A stretch of 64,000 bases of DNA from VAZQ01 sp963841705 (GCA_963841705.1 CAWJDY010000080.1:1-64000); one strand, 5' to 3'. Positions 47,230 through 56,496 are shown, counted from the first letter of the stretch. Program-made: numbers and translations. Notes: generated by a model from the sequence alone, not told the origin.

Positions 47230-47584
47230 GGGAGGGCTTGAAACGCGCCCCGACATAACCGCGGCCATCCTTCGCTCAACCGGAGACCCTCAAGATCTGC
47301 CTGCGCGCGCTGCTGAAGCAGCAGCGCACGGTCATTCTGATCGCGCATCCCTGAAAGTCTCGTCTTGTGATCAGCAGCACCACTGTTCAGCAAGCGACCG
47401 CCGCACCGGCCAGGGTCAAAGTAAATATAAGGGGCTACCGTGAGCAGCTTTTTAGGCTGGCTGTTCCACGGCAACACTGGTAAAGCGGGCAGTCCGATAT
47501 CCGACATCCGAAACGGCTTGAGCGGCTGTTGTGCCAACCCTAGAAAGCCGAAACATGGTCGGCCTGCTATCGAGAATGGACATA
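47230..47584. other. Intergenic region upstream of the radical SAM gene
   Basis: About 300-350 bp depending on the downstream start. The plus frame at 47440 overlaps the radical SAM gene in another frame and is not convincing. AT-rich sequence near 47410-47430 may be a promoter. Confidence 0.35.
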
Positions 47585-49417
47585 ATGCGCTCTGGAAACG
47601 AAGCGGCCATCTCAGCGGATGGGAACCCGCAGCTGTTCCACCTGGTGATGATCAAGCCGACGCATTACGATGCGGACGGCTACCCGATCCAATGGTTCCG
47701 CTCAGCCATTCCCTCCAACACGCTCGCCTGCCTGAATGCGCTCGCCGAGGACGCACGCGACCGGCGCGTCCTTGGCGCTGACGTTGAAATCCGGCTGCAT
47801 GCTTATGACGAAACCAACCGGCGGGTCAGACCGCAGCGAATTCTCCGCGACATTCGTGCGGCCGGCGGCAAGGCGGTGATCGGCCTCGTTGGCGTGCAAT
47901 CCAACCAGTTTCCACGCGCGGTGGATCTTGCACGCTCGTTCCGCGCCGCCGGACTGCCGGTCTGCATTGGCGGCTTCCACGTTTCGGGATGCATCGCCAT
48001 GCTGCCGGAAATGCCGGAGGATCTCCGCGAAGTCCAGGCGCTCGGCATCTCTTTGTTTGCCGGTGAGGCTGAGGAAGGTCGCCTCGACGAGGTGCTCCGG
48101 GATGCCTGGAACGGCCAGCTTGCTCCGCTCTACAATTACATGGACCGACTTCCCAATCTGCAGGGGGAGCCGCCGCCGATCTTGCCGCGACGGTACATCC
48201 GCCGGACGGCCGGATCGCTCTCGAGCATGGATCTCGGCCGCGGCTGCCCATACCAGTGCTCCTTCTGCACCATCATCAACGTGCAGGGCCGCAAGAGCCG
48301 TTTCCGTTCGCCGGATGACGTGGAGAAGATCGTTCGCGACAACTACGCCCAGAACATCAGGCGATTTTTCATTACCGACGACAATTTCGCCCGCAACCGC
48401 GATTGGGAAGCGCTGTTCGACCGGCTGATCGCGTTGCGATCGGGAGATTGCCCGAAGATCGGATTTACCATCCAGGTCGACACGCTCTGCCACAAGATCC
48501 CGAATTTCATCGAGAAGGCAGCACGCGCAGGCGTGCGGCGAGTGTTCATTGGGCTCGAGAACGTCAACCCCGACAATCTCATCGCCGCCAAGAAACGCCA
48601 GAACAAGATTACCGACTATCGGCAGATGCTGCAGAAATGGCGCGAGCATGGTGCCATCACCTGTGCCGGCTACATCATCGGCTTCCCCGGCGACAGCAAA
48701 GACAGCATCCTGCGAGATGTTGAGATCATCAAGCGAGAGCTGCCGCTCGACATCCTCGAGCTGTTTTTTCTCACACCGCTGCCGGGGTCGGAGGACCACA
48801 AGGTTCTCTGGGAGAAAGGGGTCTGGATGGATCCCGATATGAACAAATACGATCTGAACAATCGTGTGACCCATCACCCCAAGATGACCGATAAGGAATG
48901 GGAGGACGCGTACCATGCGGCGTGGCAGCACTTCTACAGCTTCGAGCACATCCGGACAATTCTGCGCCGCGCTGCCGCGAGCCCCCTTGGCCGGCCAAAA
49001 ACGACATTGTCCACGCTGCTATGGTTCAAGCTGGTGAGCGCGTATGAGGGTGTGCACCCGCTCGAAGGCGGAGCGTTGCGGTTGAAATTCCGGCGTGACC
49101 GCCGACGTGGATTGCCGTTGGAGAGCCCGTTTTTGTTCTACCCGCGGTATTTCGGCGAAGTCCTCGTCAAGCTGCGCCGATACTGGGCCGTTTACCGGCA
49201 ATGCAGGGCGATGCTCGCCGAAATCACGGCGGCGCCCGATCGCTGGTCCTATACCGACATTGCCATCGCCCCACCCGGCGCTGACGAGTTCGACACCCTC
49301 GACCTTTACCACGCCACCAATGGAGGAGAGGCCGCGCTCGCCCGCAAGCGGCGCGACGATGCGATCCGGGCACAAGCGTCGGCAATCACACGCCAAGCAA
49401 CTCCTGCGGGAGCGTAG
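47585..49417 (+). CDS. B12-binding-domain radical SAM protein
   Basis: About 610 aa. The N-terminal part (residues about 18-190) resembles a cobalamin-binding Rossmann fold (KPTHYDADGYPIQWFRSAIP, AVIGLVGVQSNQFPRA, CIGGFHVSGC). The radical SAM core follows with the 4Fe-4S motif GRGCPYQCSFCTIINVQGR (CxxxCxxC), GFTIQVDTLC and RRVFIGLENVNPDNL. A C-terminal region of 180 residues has no recognised domain. Class B radical SAM enzymes often methylate or rearrange; the substrate is unknown. GTG 47531 and ATG 47555 are alternative starts. Confidence 0.9.
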   Translation: MRSGNEAAISADGNPQLFHLVMIKPTHYDADGYPIQWFRSAIPSNTLACLNALAEDARDRRVLGADVEIRLHAYDETNRRVRPQRILRDIRAAGGKAVIGLVGVQSNQFPRAVDLARSFRAAGLPVCIGGFHVSGCIAMLPEMPEDLREVQALGISLFAGEAEEGRLDEVLRDAWNGQLAPLYNYMDRLPNLQGEPPPILPRRYIRRTAGSLSSMDLGRGCPYQCSFCTIINVQGRKSRFRSPDDVEKIVRDNYAQNIRRFFITDDNFARNRDWEALFDRLIALRSGDCPKIGFTIQVDTLCHKIPNFIEKAARAGVRRVFIGLENVNPDNLIAAKKRQNKITDYRQMLQKWREHGAITCAGYIIGFPGDSKDSILRDVEIIKRELPLDILELFFLTPLPGSEDHKVLWEKGVWMDPDMNKYDLNNRVTHHPKMTDKEWEDAYHAAWQHFYSFEHIRTILRRAAASPLGRPKTTLSTLLWFKLVSAYEGVHPLEGGALRLKFRRDRRRGLPLESPFLFYPRYFGEVLVKLRRYWAVYRQCRAMLAEITAAPDRWSYTDIAIAPPGADEFDTLDLYHATNGGEAALARKRRDDAIRAQASAITRQATPAGA

Positions 49418-49604
49418 AGCGGCCAAATGGGCGCATAATCCGCATATTTGGCTGCCGATCACAGCGGCAAATCTGCCACACCTGAGCCAAAACCTCGTTC
49501 TGCCCGCCAAAGCAGCCAGGTGCGGACACGGTAAAGGCGCTATCCTCTAGCCAATGTGATGCGGAATCGGCTTTGCCGATTTCTGAAGGCAGGCTCGCTT
49601 TTCC

Positions 49605-50462
49605 GTGCGCACCGCAATCACCGTTTCAGCTCTGGCACACGTGCTCTTCTGCGCGCTGAACGCACTGCCGTCTTCTTCGCCAATTGCAAACCCGGCCGAA
49701 AACGCCATCAGCGTCGATATTGTTTCGCCTGATGAGCTCGGCGAGGCAGCAGAGGCCCCAGTACCGGACAAGGCAGATACCCCTGATGCTGCTTCGGCGG
49801 ATAGCGGGGCAACGCAATCGCAGGCCCGCGCCAGCAACAGCCCGCTGTCCCAGCCGTTGCGGCCCAGTCCCCAGCAGGACCAGGCTAGACAGCCGCAGCA
49901 AGGATTACACTCAAGGAGCGCGCCTGCGCCGGCGCGAATGGCGTCCGCCGCCCCGGTGCGGACCGAACCGACAATGTCAGGTACTGTGGCGCCAGCGGCG
50001 CAGGATAAACCAAAGGATGAGCCAAAGGCCGAATTGCCCCAGTTCGGCAGTAGCTGGCTTGATGCGGCGCTGAGCTCGCTTCCTGTGAGCACGACCCATT
50101 ATGACGAGACCGAGACCGCGGCAAATCTCTCGCAAAGCGATATCGCATCGTTCAAGGCGCACTTGCAAAAATGCTGGAGCCCGCCCGCTGGTCTCGCCGA
50201 CGACGGGCAATTGATGGCGGTCTTGCGCGTCGCTCTGAAGCCGAATGGAACCCTGGCGGGGGAGCCGACCATGCTTGCAGCCAGTGCCTCGTCAAACGGA
50301 CCTGCGCTGTTGCAAACGGCCATGCGCGCATTGCGTCAATGCCAGCCTTACGGCTTTCTGCCCTCCGCAAAATACAACGAGTGGAAAGTCCTCGACCTCA
50401 GCTTTTCCCCAAGCGGGCTGAGCACCCGACCCTCACTCGTCTCTGGATTCGATAATCACTGA
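49605..50462 (+). CDS. TolA/TonB-like envelope protein
   Basis: A 285-aa protein with an N-terminal membrane anchor (ITVSALAHVLFCALNALPSS), a long Ala/Pro/Gln-rich periplasmic stalk (about 45-155) and a C-terminal TonB/TolA-like domain (SQSDIASFKAHLQKCWSPPA, MAVLRVALKPNGTLAGEPTM, LLQTAMRALRQCQPYGFLPS). The pattern is that of a rhizobial TolA-like energy transducer, but no tolQR, tolB or pal genes are nearby, so it may be a paralogue. It starts at a GTG at 49605. It ends before a convergent membrane protein gene. Confidence 0.8.
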   Translation: MRTAITVSALAHVLFCALNALPSSSPIANPAENAISVDIVSPDELGEAAEAPVPDKADTPDAASADSGATQSQARASNSPLSQPLRPSPQQDQARQPQQGLHSRSAPAPARMASAAPVRTEPTMSGTVAPAAQDKPKDEPKAELPQFGSSWLDAALSSLPVSTTHYDETETAANLSQSDIASFKAHLQKCWSPPAGLADDGQLMAVLRVALKPNGTLAGEPTMLAASASSNGPALLQTAMRALRQCQPYGFLPSAKYNEWKVLDLSFSPSGLSTRPSLVSGFDNH

Positions 50463-50479
50463 CGCGAATGCATCGCGCG

Positions 50480-50878
50480 TCATCCGTCTCGGCTGTACGC
50501 CTTCACCGAGAGAAAACCGCCGAGCAGCAAAGATACCAGCATGGCTACGACCACGACGCCGCGATGCTGTCCGATCTGAACAGCCAATTCCGCAAGGCGG
50601 ATCGGAAAGAACATCCGGCCGAGACCCCCGAGCACCGCGAGCGCGCCGAGGGCGCTGACCAATACCGGCCAGCCGCCGGTCCAGACATTGTGGGCGCGCA
50701 GGATCGCAAGCCCGGCAACAAACAACAGAACGCCCGATAGAAAGATGAGCGCGGGATCGCGGGAAACCTGATCCATCATCGCGGCGAACGAGCCGAGATT
50801 GAACAGCATTGCGAGCGCGATGGCGATCAGCGTCGGGCCGATCAGTGCCGCAATCGTCTTTGAGGTCGTCACGGTCAT
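50480..50878 (-). CDS. Small multi-pass membrane protein
   Basis: A 132-aa protein from the ATG at 50878 with four hydrophobic segments (IAALIGPTLIAIALAMLFNL, FLSGVLLFVAGLAILRAHN, PVLVSALGALAVLGGLG, GVVVVAMLVSLLLGGFLSV). No family is recognised with confidence. The cytochrome c stop at 50899 lies 20 bp upstream, so the two are cotranscribed, and a role in redox or respiratory function is a weak inference. Confidence 0.7.
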   Translation of the reverse strand: MTVTTSKTIAALIGPTLIAIALAMLFNLGSFAAMMDQVSRDPALIFLSGVLLFVAGLAILRAHNVWTGGWPVLVSALGALAVLGGLGRMFFPIRLAELAVQIGQHRGVVVVAMLVSLLLGGFLSVKAYSRDG

Positions 50879-50898
50879 TATATCTCTCCAGCTGCCCG

Positions 50899-51231
50899 TC
50901 ATCGCTCCTGGATAGAATTGAGGTACGCCAGGATCGCAGCGATGTCATCGGGCTCAAAAACGAATTCAGGCATATCGGGATGGCCGACCGAAAGCCCCTC
51001 CGCGCGGGATTCGGCGAGCCCGTCAATGGGATATTTGCGGGACAGGGTGCGAAACGGCGGCGCTGCCGATTGCGGGCTTTCCCCGGTTCGGGCAATGGCG
51101 TGGCAGCGCGCGCATCGGGCGCCCAGCAACTCTTCCCCGCGTCCTTCCAGATTCGACCCTTCAGCAACTGCGAGCTGCGAAACGATGGCGCCTGCAATCG
51201 CGATGAGGGGCAGGTTGATAATGGAATGCAT
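50899..51231 (-). CDS. Class I cytochrome c
   Basis: A 110-aa exported c-type cytochrome. The signal peptide is IINLPLIAIAGAIVSQLAVA. The heme motif is CARCH (LLGARCARCHAIARTGESPQ), and the distal Met is probably in GHPDMPEFVFEPDDIAAILA. It is a small soluble electron carrier, placed beside fixK/fixL-regulated genes. The ATG at 51231 gives the signal peptide. A membrane protein gene follows on the same strand. Confidence 0.88.
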   Translation of the reverse strand: MHSIINLPLIAIAGAIVSQLAVAEGSNLEGRGEELLGARCARCHAIARTGESPQSAAPPFRTLSRKYPIDGLAESRAEGLSVGHPDMPEFVFEPDDIAAILAYLNSIQER

Positions 51232-51384
51232 GGTTTCGGTTCGTCGTTGGCGAGGGCTCCCCCGGCAGGGCAATTATTTTCAAAAACGGGTTTTTCTGCG
51301 TCCTGACAAGACGCTGCAGAGAGGTTGCTTGCAGCCCCGCAAACATAAGGTACGCGATCGCGGGCTAAGCGGTATACTGATCGG

Positions 51385-51603
51385 TCATCGAGCGGCGCCC
51401 CGCGCGATCCAGCTGTTGCCGACCTTCACATAGGAGCGCTTGACCGCGGCCCACGCGATCCGATGTGCCGCCTCCTCCTGCCGCGGATCGTTTGCATGCG
51501 CCGCGAAGGCATGATTGAAGGCCTCGCGGTAAATGTCCTGCGCGTGCGGTGGCAGATGTGCCTGCACCGAAGCCGGAAGCGCGCTGTTGGTGGCATAGGG
51601 CAT
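51385..51603 (-). CDS. ChaB family protein
   Basis: A 72-aa protein of the ChaB family, with the conserved PAHAQDIYREAFNHAF-like core (PHAQDIYREAFNHAFAAHAN) and HRIAWAAVKRSYVKVG. ChaB was named as a regulator of the cation/proton antiporter ChaA, though its real job is uncertain. It lies 13 bp downstream of the unknown 51617-51994 gene and so falls under the same FixK-type box. Confidence 0.85.
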   Translation of the reverse strand: MPYATNSALPASVQAHLPPHAQDIYREAFNHAFAAHANDPRQEEAAHRIAWAAVKRSYVKVGNSWIARGAAR

Positions 51604-51616
51604 GCCGCTCACCCCG

Positions 51617-51994
51617 CTATTCCATCACATGCAACAGGAGCACCTCTTCCTCCGGCGTCATTTCCGACTCTTTAAATTCTTTAGCGGGCTTACCGAGCGC
51701 ACGGTAGAGAGCCTTTGCTCCGTCCCGCAATGCATCGCGGTGTGCGGTATCCGCAAGAGGAAGGCGCGCCACGGTGCGTGCGAGATCGTGCAGGATGTCG
51801 GCGAAGAACGCGTAATGGAAATGCATGCGAATGGATTTACGCGTGTCCGGCGTTCCGCCGCGGTACAGGCTCAGCGAGATCCCCGTTTTATCGAGGTGGG
51901 CGTCGAACCGCGACGATTTCTCGAACGTCCCGATGTAGAGCTTGTCCGGGTACTCGAGCGCAACTTCGGCCTTGTCTGGCATGGGCTTGGTCAT
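51617..51994 (-). CDS. Conserved protein of unknown function, probable FixK target
   Basis: A 125-aa soluble protein from the ATG at 51994 (LEYPDKLYIGTFEKSSRFDA, IRMHFHYAFFADILHDLART, ending TPEEEVLLLHVME). I recognise no named domain, though similar proteins occur near fix loci in bradyrhizobia. A FixK/FNR-type palindrome at 52055-52068 is centred about 67 bp upstream of the start, which predicts activation under low oxygen. chaB follows after 13 bp. Confidence 0.72.
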   Translation of the reverse strand: MTKPMPDKAEVALEYPDKLYIGTFEKSSRFDAHLDKTGISLSLYRGGTPDTRKSIRMHFHYAFFADILHDLARTVARLPLADTAHRDALRDGAKALYRALGKPAKEFKESEMTPEEEVLLLHVME

Positions 51995-52054
51995 CGGTTT
52001 GCCTTTCCTGGATATCACCGGGCGCCATCAAACCACCGACTGAGGACAGCGACC

Positions 52055-52068
52055 ATGATTTGGATCAA
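52055..52068 (-). promoter_or_regulatory. FixK/FNR-type box upstream of the unknown gene and chaB
   Basis: Read on the plus strand it is ATGAT-TTGG-ATCAA, one base away from the symmetric TTGAT-N4-ATCAA. Distance to the start at 51994 fits a site near -40 and a short leader. Confidence 0.65.
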
Positions 52069-52147
52069 ATGCTCGGCCCCGCCATTCGGAATGGATTTGG
52101 CCCGCAGGCGTATTCGCAGGGCCGGCGATGAAAAAGCGCCGGCGCGG

Positions 52148-52981
52148 TTAATGCGACATCAGAGTTGGGAAAGTCATGGAGCCGAGGATCCCCCGCGTTA
52201 CGCCACCGAGAATGAACTCGCGCAAGCGCGAATGGCCGTAGCCCCCCATTACAAGCAGATCCGCGGACTGATCGGCGGCGTAGGAGAGAATCGCGTTGGC
52301 AACGTCGATGTCCGGCGAGGCAATCCGCTTGACCTCGGCTTTGATCCCGTGCCGGCCAAGATGGTGGCCAATATCGGCTCCGGGCCATTCATCGCTTTTG
52401 ACCGGCTCGCTCGAAACCATGACGATCTCGGTCGCCTTGCTCCGGACGAGGAACGGCATGGCATCGCCGACCGCGCGGGCGGCGCTGCGGCTCCCGTCCC
52501 AGCACAGCATGATGCGATCGAGCTTCAGAGGAGCTGTTTGAATATACGGAACGATGAGCAAGGGTCGGCCCGTTTCGAACAGCGCGGCTTCCACGAACAG
52601 GTGCGCCAGTGCAGGCTGATTCGGCTCCGGCTGCGCAATGACGCAGAGGTCGAATCTCCGCGCAATGCGCGCCAAGGTGGCGGGGGCCGCCCCGACCGGC
52701 GCATCGAGGGCACGGGCTTCGCCCGAGATACCGGCAAGCCGCGCAGCTTCATCGAACCTCGCCACCGCCGCCTTTGCGACCTTCTCGTTTTCAATCCGCT
52801 GCAATTCGATGACGCCGGGCGGAACCCCGTAACTGTCCACCATGACCGGCATCAGCGGCTCGTAAAGAAAGGCAAAGCCGGTCAAATGTGCGCCGAACCT
52901 GGCAGCGACGCTCACCGCAAAGCTGGTCACCGCATCCCGCGATCCCTCCACCGGAAGATTGACGATGATGTCCTTGATCAT
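52148..52981 (-). CDS. Universal stress protein (tandem UspA domains)
   Basis: A 277-aa protein with two Usp domains. The first (about 1-140) starts MIKDIIVNLPVEGSRDAVTS. The second (about 150-277) keeps the ATP-binding motif LLVMGGYGHSRLREFILGGV. Usp proteins are induced in low oxygen and stress in many bacteria; their location beside fixLJ fits micro-oxic regulation, though no FixK box is visible directly upstream. It is cytoplasmic, without a membrane segment. Confidence 0.9.
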   Translation of the reverse strand: MIKDIIVNLPVEGSRDAVTSFAVSVAARFGAHLTGFAFLYEPLMPVMVDSYGVPPGVIELQRIENEKVAKAAVARFDEAARLAGISGEARALDAPVGAAPATLARIARRFDLCVIAQPEPNQPALAHLFVEAALFETGRPLLIVPYIQTAPLKLDRIMLCWDGSRSAARAVGDAMPFLVRSKATEIVMVSSEPVKSDEWPGADIGHHLGRHGIKAEVKRIASPDIDVANAILSYAADQSADLLVMGGYGHSRLREFILGGVTRGILGSMTFPTLMSH

Positions 52982-53136
52982 GCCTGTTCCTCCGCGCTCT
53001 TTCCCGGCTTCATCTTGCAGGACTTAGTCTACGCGCCGAGCAAGCGTCGTGTTGTCACCCATTTCCTTGCGGGCCTGCCTGCGTTGCTCTGTCCCCGATG
53101 CACCTACGCGCAACACAATCATGGTGAGGCGGTTCT

Positions 53137-53769
53137 TCAGCGCCGAGTACCGCCATCGAAGTCGCCGGCCATCAAGGCCATGCGCACCACGTCGGACAGG
53201 CTGGCAGCCTTCATCTTTGTCATCACATTCGCGCGGTAGATCTCAATAGTACGAGGACTGATCCCGAGCTCGAAAGCAATCTGTTTGTTTGCTTGTCCGG
53301 CGACAAGCCCCTTTAGCACGTCCCGCTCCCGGTTGGAGAGACTAGCCAGCCGCGCCTCGATCTCTGCCCGATGCGTCTGCTGTTGGCTGTCACGATCGTG
53401 CCGATCGAGCGCCGTGCGGACTGATTTGAGCAATATCTCATCGTCAAATGGTTTTTCGAAGAAATCGACCGCCCCAATCTTCATTGCCTCGACGGCCAGC
53501 GGAATGTCGCCATGTCCGGTGATCACGATGACGGGCAGATCGAGCTTGAGCTCGCGCAGACGACGCAACAGATCGACACCGCTGAGCTCCGGCATACGAA
53601 CGTCGGTGATGACGCAACCTGCCTCAACCCGGCCAAGGGTTTTCAGAAATGCGGTAGCCGAGTTGTGCGTTTGCACCGCGATCCCCGCGGTCTCGAGCAG
53701 GAATTGCAGGGATTGGCGCACGGCATCGTCGTCGTCGATGACGTGGACGACGGAGCTTTCAGACGGCAT
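53137..53769 (-). CDS. fixJ: Response regulator FixJ
   Basis: A 210-aa two-component regulator. The receiver domain (about 8-120) has the acidic pair VIDDDDAVRQSL, the phosphoacceptor Asp in GCVITDVRMPELSG and Lys in FFEKPFDDE. The LuxR-type helix-turn-helix (about 140-200) reads LSNRERDVLKGLVAGQANKQ and IAFELGISPRTIEIYRANV. It overlaps fixL by 11 nt. Phosphorylated FixJ activates fixK, which lies divergently beyond fixL. Confidence 0.94.
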   Translation of the reverse strand: MPSESSVVHVIDDDDAVRQSLQFLLETAGIAVQTHNSATAFLKTLGRVEAGCVITDVRMPELSGVDLLRRLRELKLDLPVIVITGHGDIPLAVEAMKIGAVDFFEKPFDDEILLKSVRTALDRHDRDSQQQTHRAEIEARLASLSNRERDVLKGLVAGQANKQIAFELGISPRTIEIYRANVMTKMKAASLSDVVRMALMAGDFDGGTRR

Positions 53770-55300
53770 CGCTGAAGTCCTTTTGCGATACGGCAGGGAG
53801 CGTCAAGCGAAATATGGTGCCACCCCCGGGATTTTGCTCCACTTCCAGCTTTCCGCCGTGCCCCTCCACGATGCTGCGGGAAATCGACAGGCCAACCCCC
53901 ATACCGTGCGGCTTGCTCGTGACAAAGGGTTGAAACAGCCGGTCCAGCATGTCGGTGGGAATGCCGGATCCGGTGTCAGCAACGCTGATGGCGACCATAT
54001 CGTCGGGGGCAGGGCCGGCAGAAATGATCAGCTCGCGTTTTTGCGAGTTTTCCATGGCGTCTATGGCGTTGCGCATGAGATTGAGCAGCACCTGCTGGAT
54101 TTGCACCCTGTCGGCGAGCACCAGGTCAATCGAATGATCGAGTTGGAGCTGGACACGGATGCCGCGGTCCTTCGCTCCGACAAGAGCCAGCGCGCTGGCC
54201 TCCTCCATGAGCTTCTTGACGCTTTCTACCCGGCGTTCAGTTTCCCCACGCGCGACGAATTCGCGCAGGCGCCTGATGATCTGCCCTGCGCGCAGTGCCT
54301 GGTCAGCAGCTTTATCCAAAGCGTCACGCAGCCGGGCGGAGTGCTGGTCCTGCTCAGCTTCGAGCATCCGTCGCGAGCCTTTGATATAGTTGACAATCGC
54401 CGATAACGGCTGGTTGAGCTCGTGCGCCAAGGTCGACGCCATCTCGCCCATGGCGGTCAAGCGGGAGATATGAACGAGCTCGGATTGCAGCTCCTGAAGC
54501 CTCGCATCGGTTTTTTGCCGCTCCGTCAGGTCGCGCACAAAACCGGTGAAAAATCTTTGGTTGCTCGAGCGCATTTCTCCGACGGCAAGCTCCATGGGAA
54601 AGGTCGAGCCGTCCTTGCGCTCGCCCACCACGACCCGCCCAATGCCGATGATACGCCGTTCGCCCGTTCGCAAATAGCGTTCCAGGTATGCGTCATGCTG
54701 CTCACGATAAGGCGAGGGCATCAGGATGCTGACGTTTCGGCCGATGGCTTCCGCGGTGGTATAGCCGAACAGCCGCTCGGCTGCCGAGCTGAAAGATTGC
54801 ATGATGCCGTGCTCGTCGATCACCACCATCGCATCGGGCACGGTATCCAAGATGGATCTCAGATGGGCTTCCCGCGTGAGCGCCTCGCGTGCGCTGGTTG
54901 CGGCCCCGATTCGATGACGCTGCAGTTGATCTCCGCTCCAGGCGATCGCTACGCCGACGGCAGCGAACGTCAGCGCATTGGCTATTTCCGGCACCGATGC
55001 CTGGGAAAACCCTGAGGCCATCGCAAAACCGACGACCGCGCTCAGTCCCGTGGCGAGCAGCCCAGGCCCCAGCCCGCCGATGGCCGCAGCGATCAAGACC
55101 GCCGGTACGAAGAAAAGATATCTCGAGCTGTCGTTGAGCATCGGCGTGAGCAGGATCCGCGCGGCCAAGGCGATGGCTACCGCTGCCGGCGCCAGGGCGT
55201 AGCCGAGGGCATGTTCGCGCAGAAAGAGCCAGGAAAAATGACTATTTAGGTGCCCCTTCCCACCGCGCTCGGCGGTGGTTGCAGCAGCGATCTTGCGCAT
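53759..55300 (-). CDS. fixL: Oxygen-sensing histidine kinase FixL
   Basis: A 513-aa sensor kinase from the ATG at 55300. Order: membrane segments (about 25-120, MASE-like), the heme PAS domain (about 140-260), HisKA and HATPase. The PAS domain keeps the heme-ligand region (YREQHDAYLERY) and the Arg of IIGIGRVVVG that senses O2. The kinase part has MGEMASTLAHELNQPLSAIV with the phosphoaccepting His and VGLSISRSIVEGHGG. A GTG at 55384 would leave only 26 bp to fixK; 55300 gives a length near known FixL (about 505 aa). Confidence 0.93.
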   Translation of the reverse strand: MRKIAAATTAERGGKGHLNSHFSWLFLREHALGYALAPAAVAIALAARILLTPMLNDSSRYLFFVPAVLIAAAIGGLGPGLLATGLSAVVGFAMASGFSQASVPEIANALTFAAVGVAIAWSGDQLQRHRIGAATSAREALTREAHLRSILDTVPDAMVVIDEHGIMQSFSSAAERLFGYTTAEAIGRNVSILMPSPYREQHDAYLERYLRTGERRIIGIGRVVVGERKDGSTFPMELAVGEMRSSNQRFFTGFVRDLTERQKTDARLQELQSELVHISRLTAMGEMASTLAHELNQPLSAIVNYIKGSRRMLEAEQDQHSARLRDALDKAADQALRAGQIIRRLREFVARGETERRVESVKKLMEEASALALVGAKDRGIRVQLQLDHSIDLVLADRVQIQQVLLNLMRNAIDAMENSQKRELIISAGPAPDDMVAISVADTGSGIPTDMLDRLFQPFVTSKPHGMGVGLSISRSIVEGHGGKLEVEQNPGGGTIFRLTLPAVSQKDFSDAV

Positions 55301-55410
55301 TGTAGCCAGCCATTGATCTTGGGCTCCGTAGAACCCCTTAGGGAGATTATCTGAATTTTCCAACTCTTGCCCAGCAGCTACCACGGACAGCGCGAAATGG
55401 AGGCGAGAAC

Positions 55411-56100
55411 ATGCCCACGCACGCTGTACCTCGATCGAGCCACTACGTTCCGACGACCACGCGACACCCCCACAAACTCCTGCCCCGCGACCGAGCCCCG
55501 CAGGACATCATCGAGCTCATGGGCACCATCATACCATTTGCTCGCAACACGGAGATCTACGGCGAGAACGAGCCCGCCGATTACCTCTACAAGGTGATCA
55601 ACGGTACCGTGCGCACCTACAAGATCCTGGTCGATGGGCGCCGGCAGATCGGAGCATTTCACCTTGCGGGTGATGTGTTCGGGCTCGAGACCGGGAATGA
55701 GCATAGTTTCTCCGCTGAAGCCATTACCGACTGCAAGATCGCGGTGGTCAAGCGCAGCGCGCTCACCGCTCTGGCAGCGAGGGATAATGAAGTAGCCCGG
55801 CAGATGTGGGCGATTACCGGCCGCGAGCTGCAACGCGCGCAAGCGCATCTCCTTCTGCTGATCAAAAGCGCACAGGAACGGGTCGCAAACTTCCTTCTGG
55901 AGATGGCGGAGCGTCTCGCGGGCGGAGACGCGGTGGAGCTTGCGATGTCGCGCCAGGACATTGCGGATTATCTCGGGCTCACAATCGAGACAGTGTCGCG
56001 TACGCTCACCCAGCTGGAAAAGCGGGCGGCAATCGAAGTCTCAACCTCGCGGCGTATTCTGTTGCGCAATCACTCGGCCTTGACCCGCCTCAACGCCTGA
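55411..56100 (+). CDS. fixK: Crp/Fnr family regulator, FixK type
   Basis: A 229-aa transcription factor. The cyclic-nucleotide-binding-like domain spans about 35-150 (ENEPADYLYKVINGTVRTYK, IGAFHLAGDVFGLETGNEHS). The C-terminal winged HTH reads MSRQDIADYLGLTIETVSRT, with the E-SR recognition helix. No N-terminal Cys cluster is visible, so it is FixK-like and not a direct Fe-S oxygen sensor. It is divergent from fixL across about 110 bp. A box matching its target site is found twice in this window. Confidence 0.9.
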   Translation: MPTHAVPRSSHYVPTTTRHPHKLLPRDRAPQDIIELMGTIIPFARNTEIYGENEPADYLYKVINGTVRTYKILVDGRRQIGAFHLAGDVFGLETGNEHSFSAEAITDCKIAVVKRSALTALAARDNEVARQMWAITGRELQRAQAHLLLLIKSAQERVANFLLEMAERLAGGDAVELAMSRQDIADYLGLTIETVSRTLTQLEKRAAIEVSTSRRILLRNHSALTRLNA

Positions 56101-56161
56101 GATGCAGCGTTGTGCGCAGAATGGCCCCACGGCGCAAAAGCGTAAGCTGATGGAAACCACG

Positions 56162-56416
56162 ATGTCGTCATCGGCCCGCTCCAACGAACATTCCAGATTC
56201 GCCCGCCGGATCGTTGCGCTCTGGCGCAACTGGAATAATTGCGCCCAACCGGATTACAGCACCGCTGGCGAGGGGAAGCGCAAGGCGCCCGAGCTCCCCA
56301 CCAAGAGCAAGGCGAAGAGCAACGCGGAGAGCAAAGCTGAGCGGTCGGTCGTGGCCGGCAAATGGCCAAGCGCACCGGTCCTGCTGTCCCCACCACCGCA
56401 AGAGATCAAGAAATAG
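56162..56416 (+). CDS. Possible small basic protein downstream of fixK
   Basis: An 84-codon frame with a positively charged start (NEHSRFARRIVALWRNWNNC) and a Lys/Ser/Ala-rich, probably disordered remainder. It lies 61 bp after fixK. I recognise no family; the codon use is acceptable but the low-complexity end weakens the case. Confidence 0.35.
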   Translation: MSSSARSNEHSRFARRIVALWRNWNNCAQPDYSTAGEGKRKAPELPTKSKAKSNAESKAERSVVAGKWPSAPVLLSPPPQEIKK

Positions 56417-56482
56417 CGGCCTTCTGAATCCTGGAGCGCTGCAGCACGACTTCACTGTTCGACGGACAACGGCCCAGGTTCC

Positions 56483-56496
56483 TTGATCCAGATCAA
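56483..56496 (+). promoter_or_regulatory. Perfect FixK/FNR box upstream of ccoN
   Basis: TTGAT-CCAG-ATCAA is a perfect match to the symmetric TTGAT-N4-ATCAA consensus. Its centre is about 75 bp before the ccoN ATG at 56565, so a site at -41.5 would give a leader of about 34 nt, the usual geometry for FixK-activated cbb3 promoters. Confidence 0.88.

Noticed and set aside
51617..53239. 545-codon plus-strand frame over the stress protein and the unknown gene
   Set aside because: Antisense to two supported minus-strand genes, and its translation is Arg/His-rich without domains.
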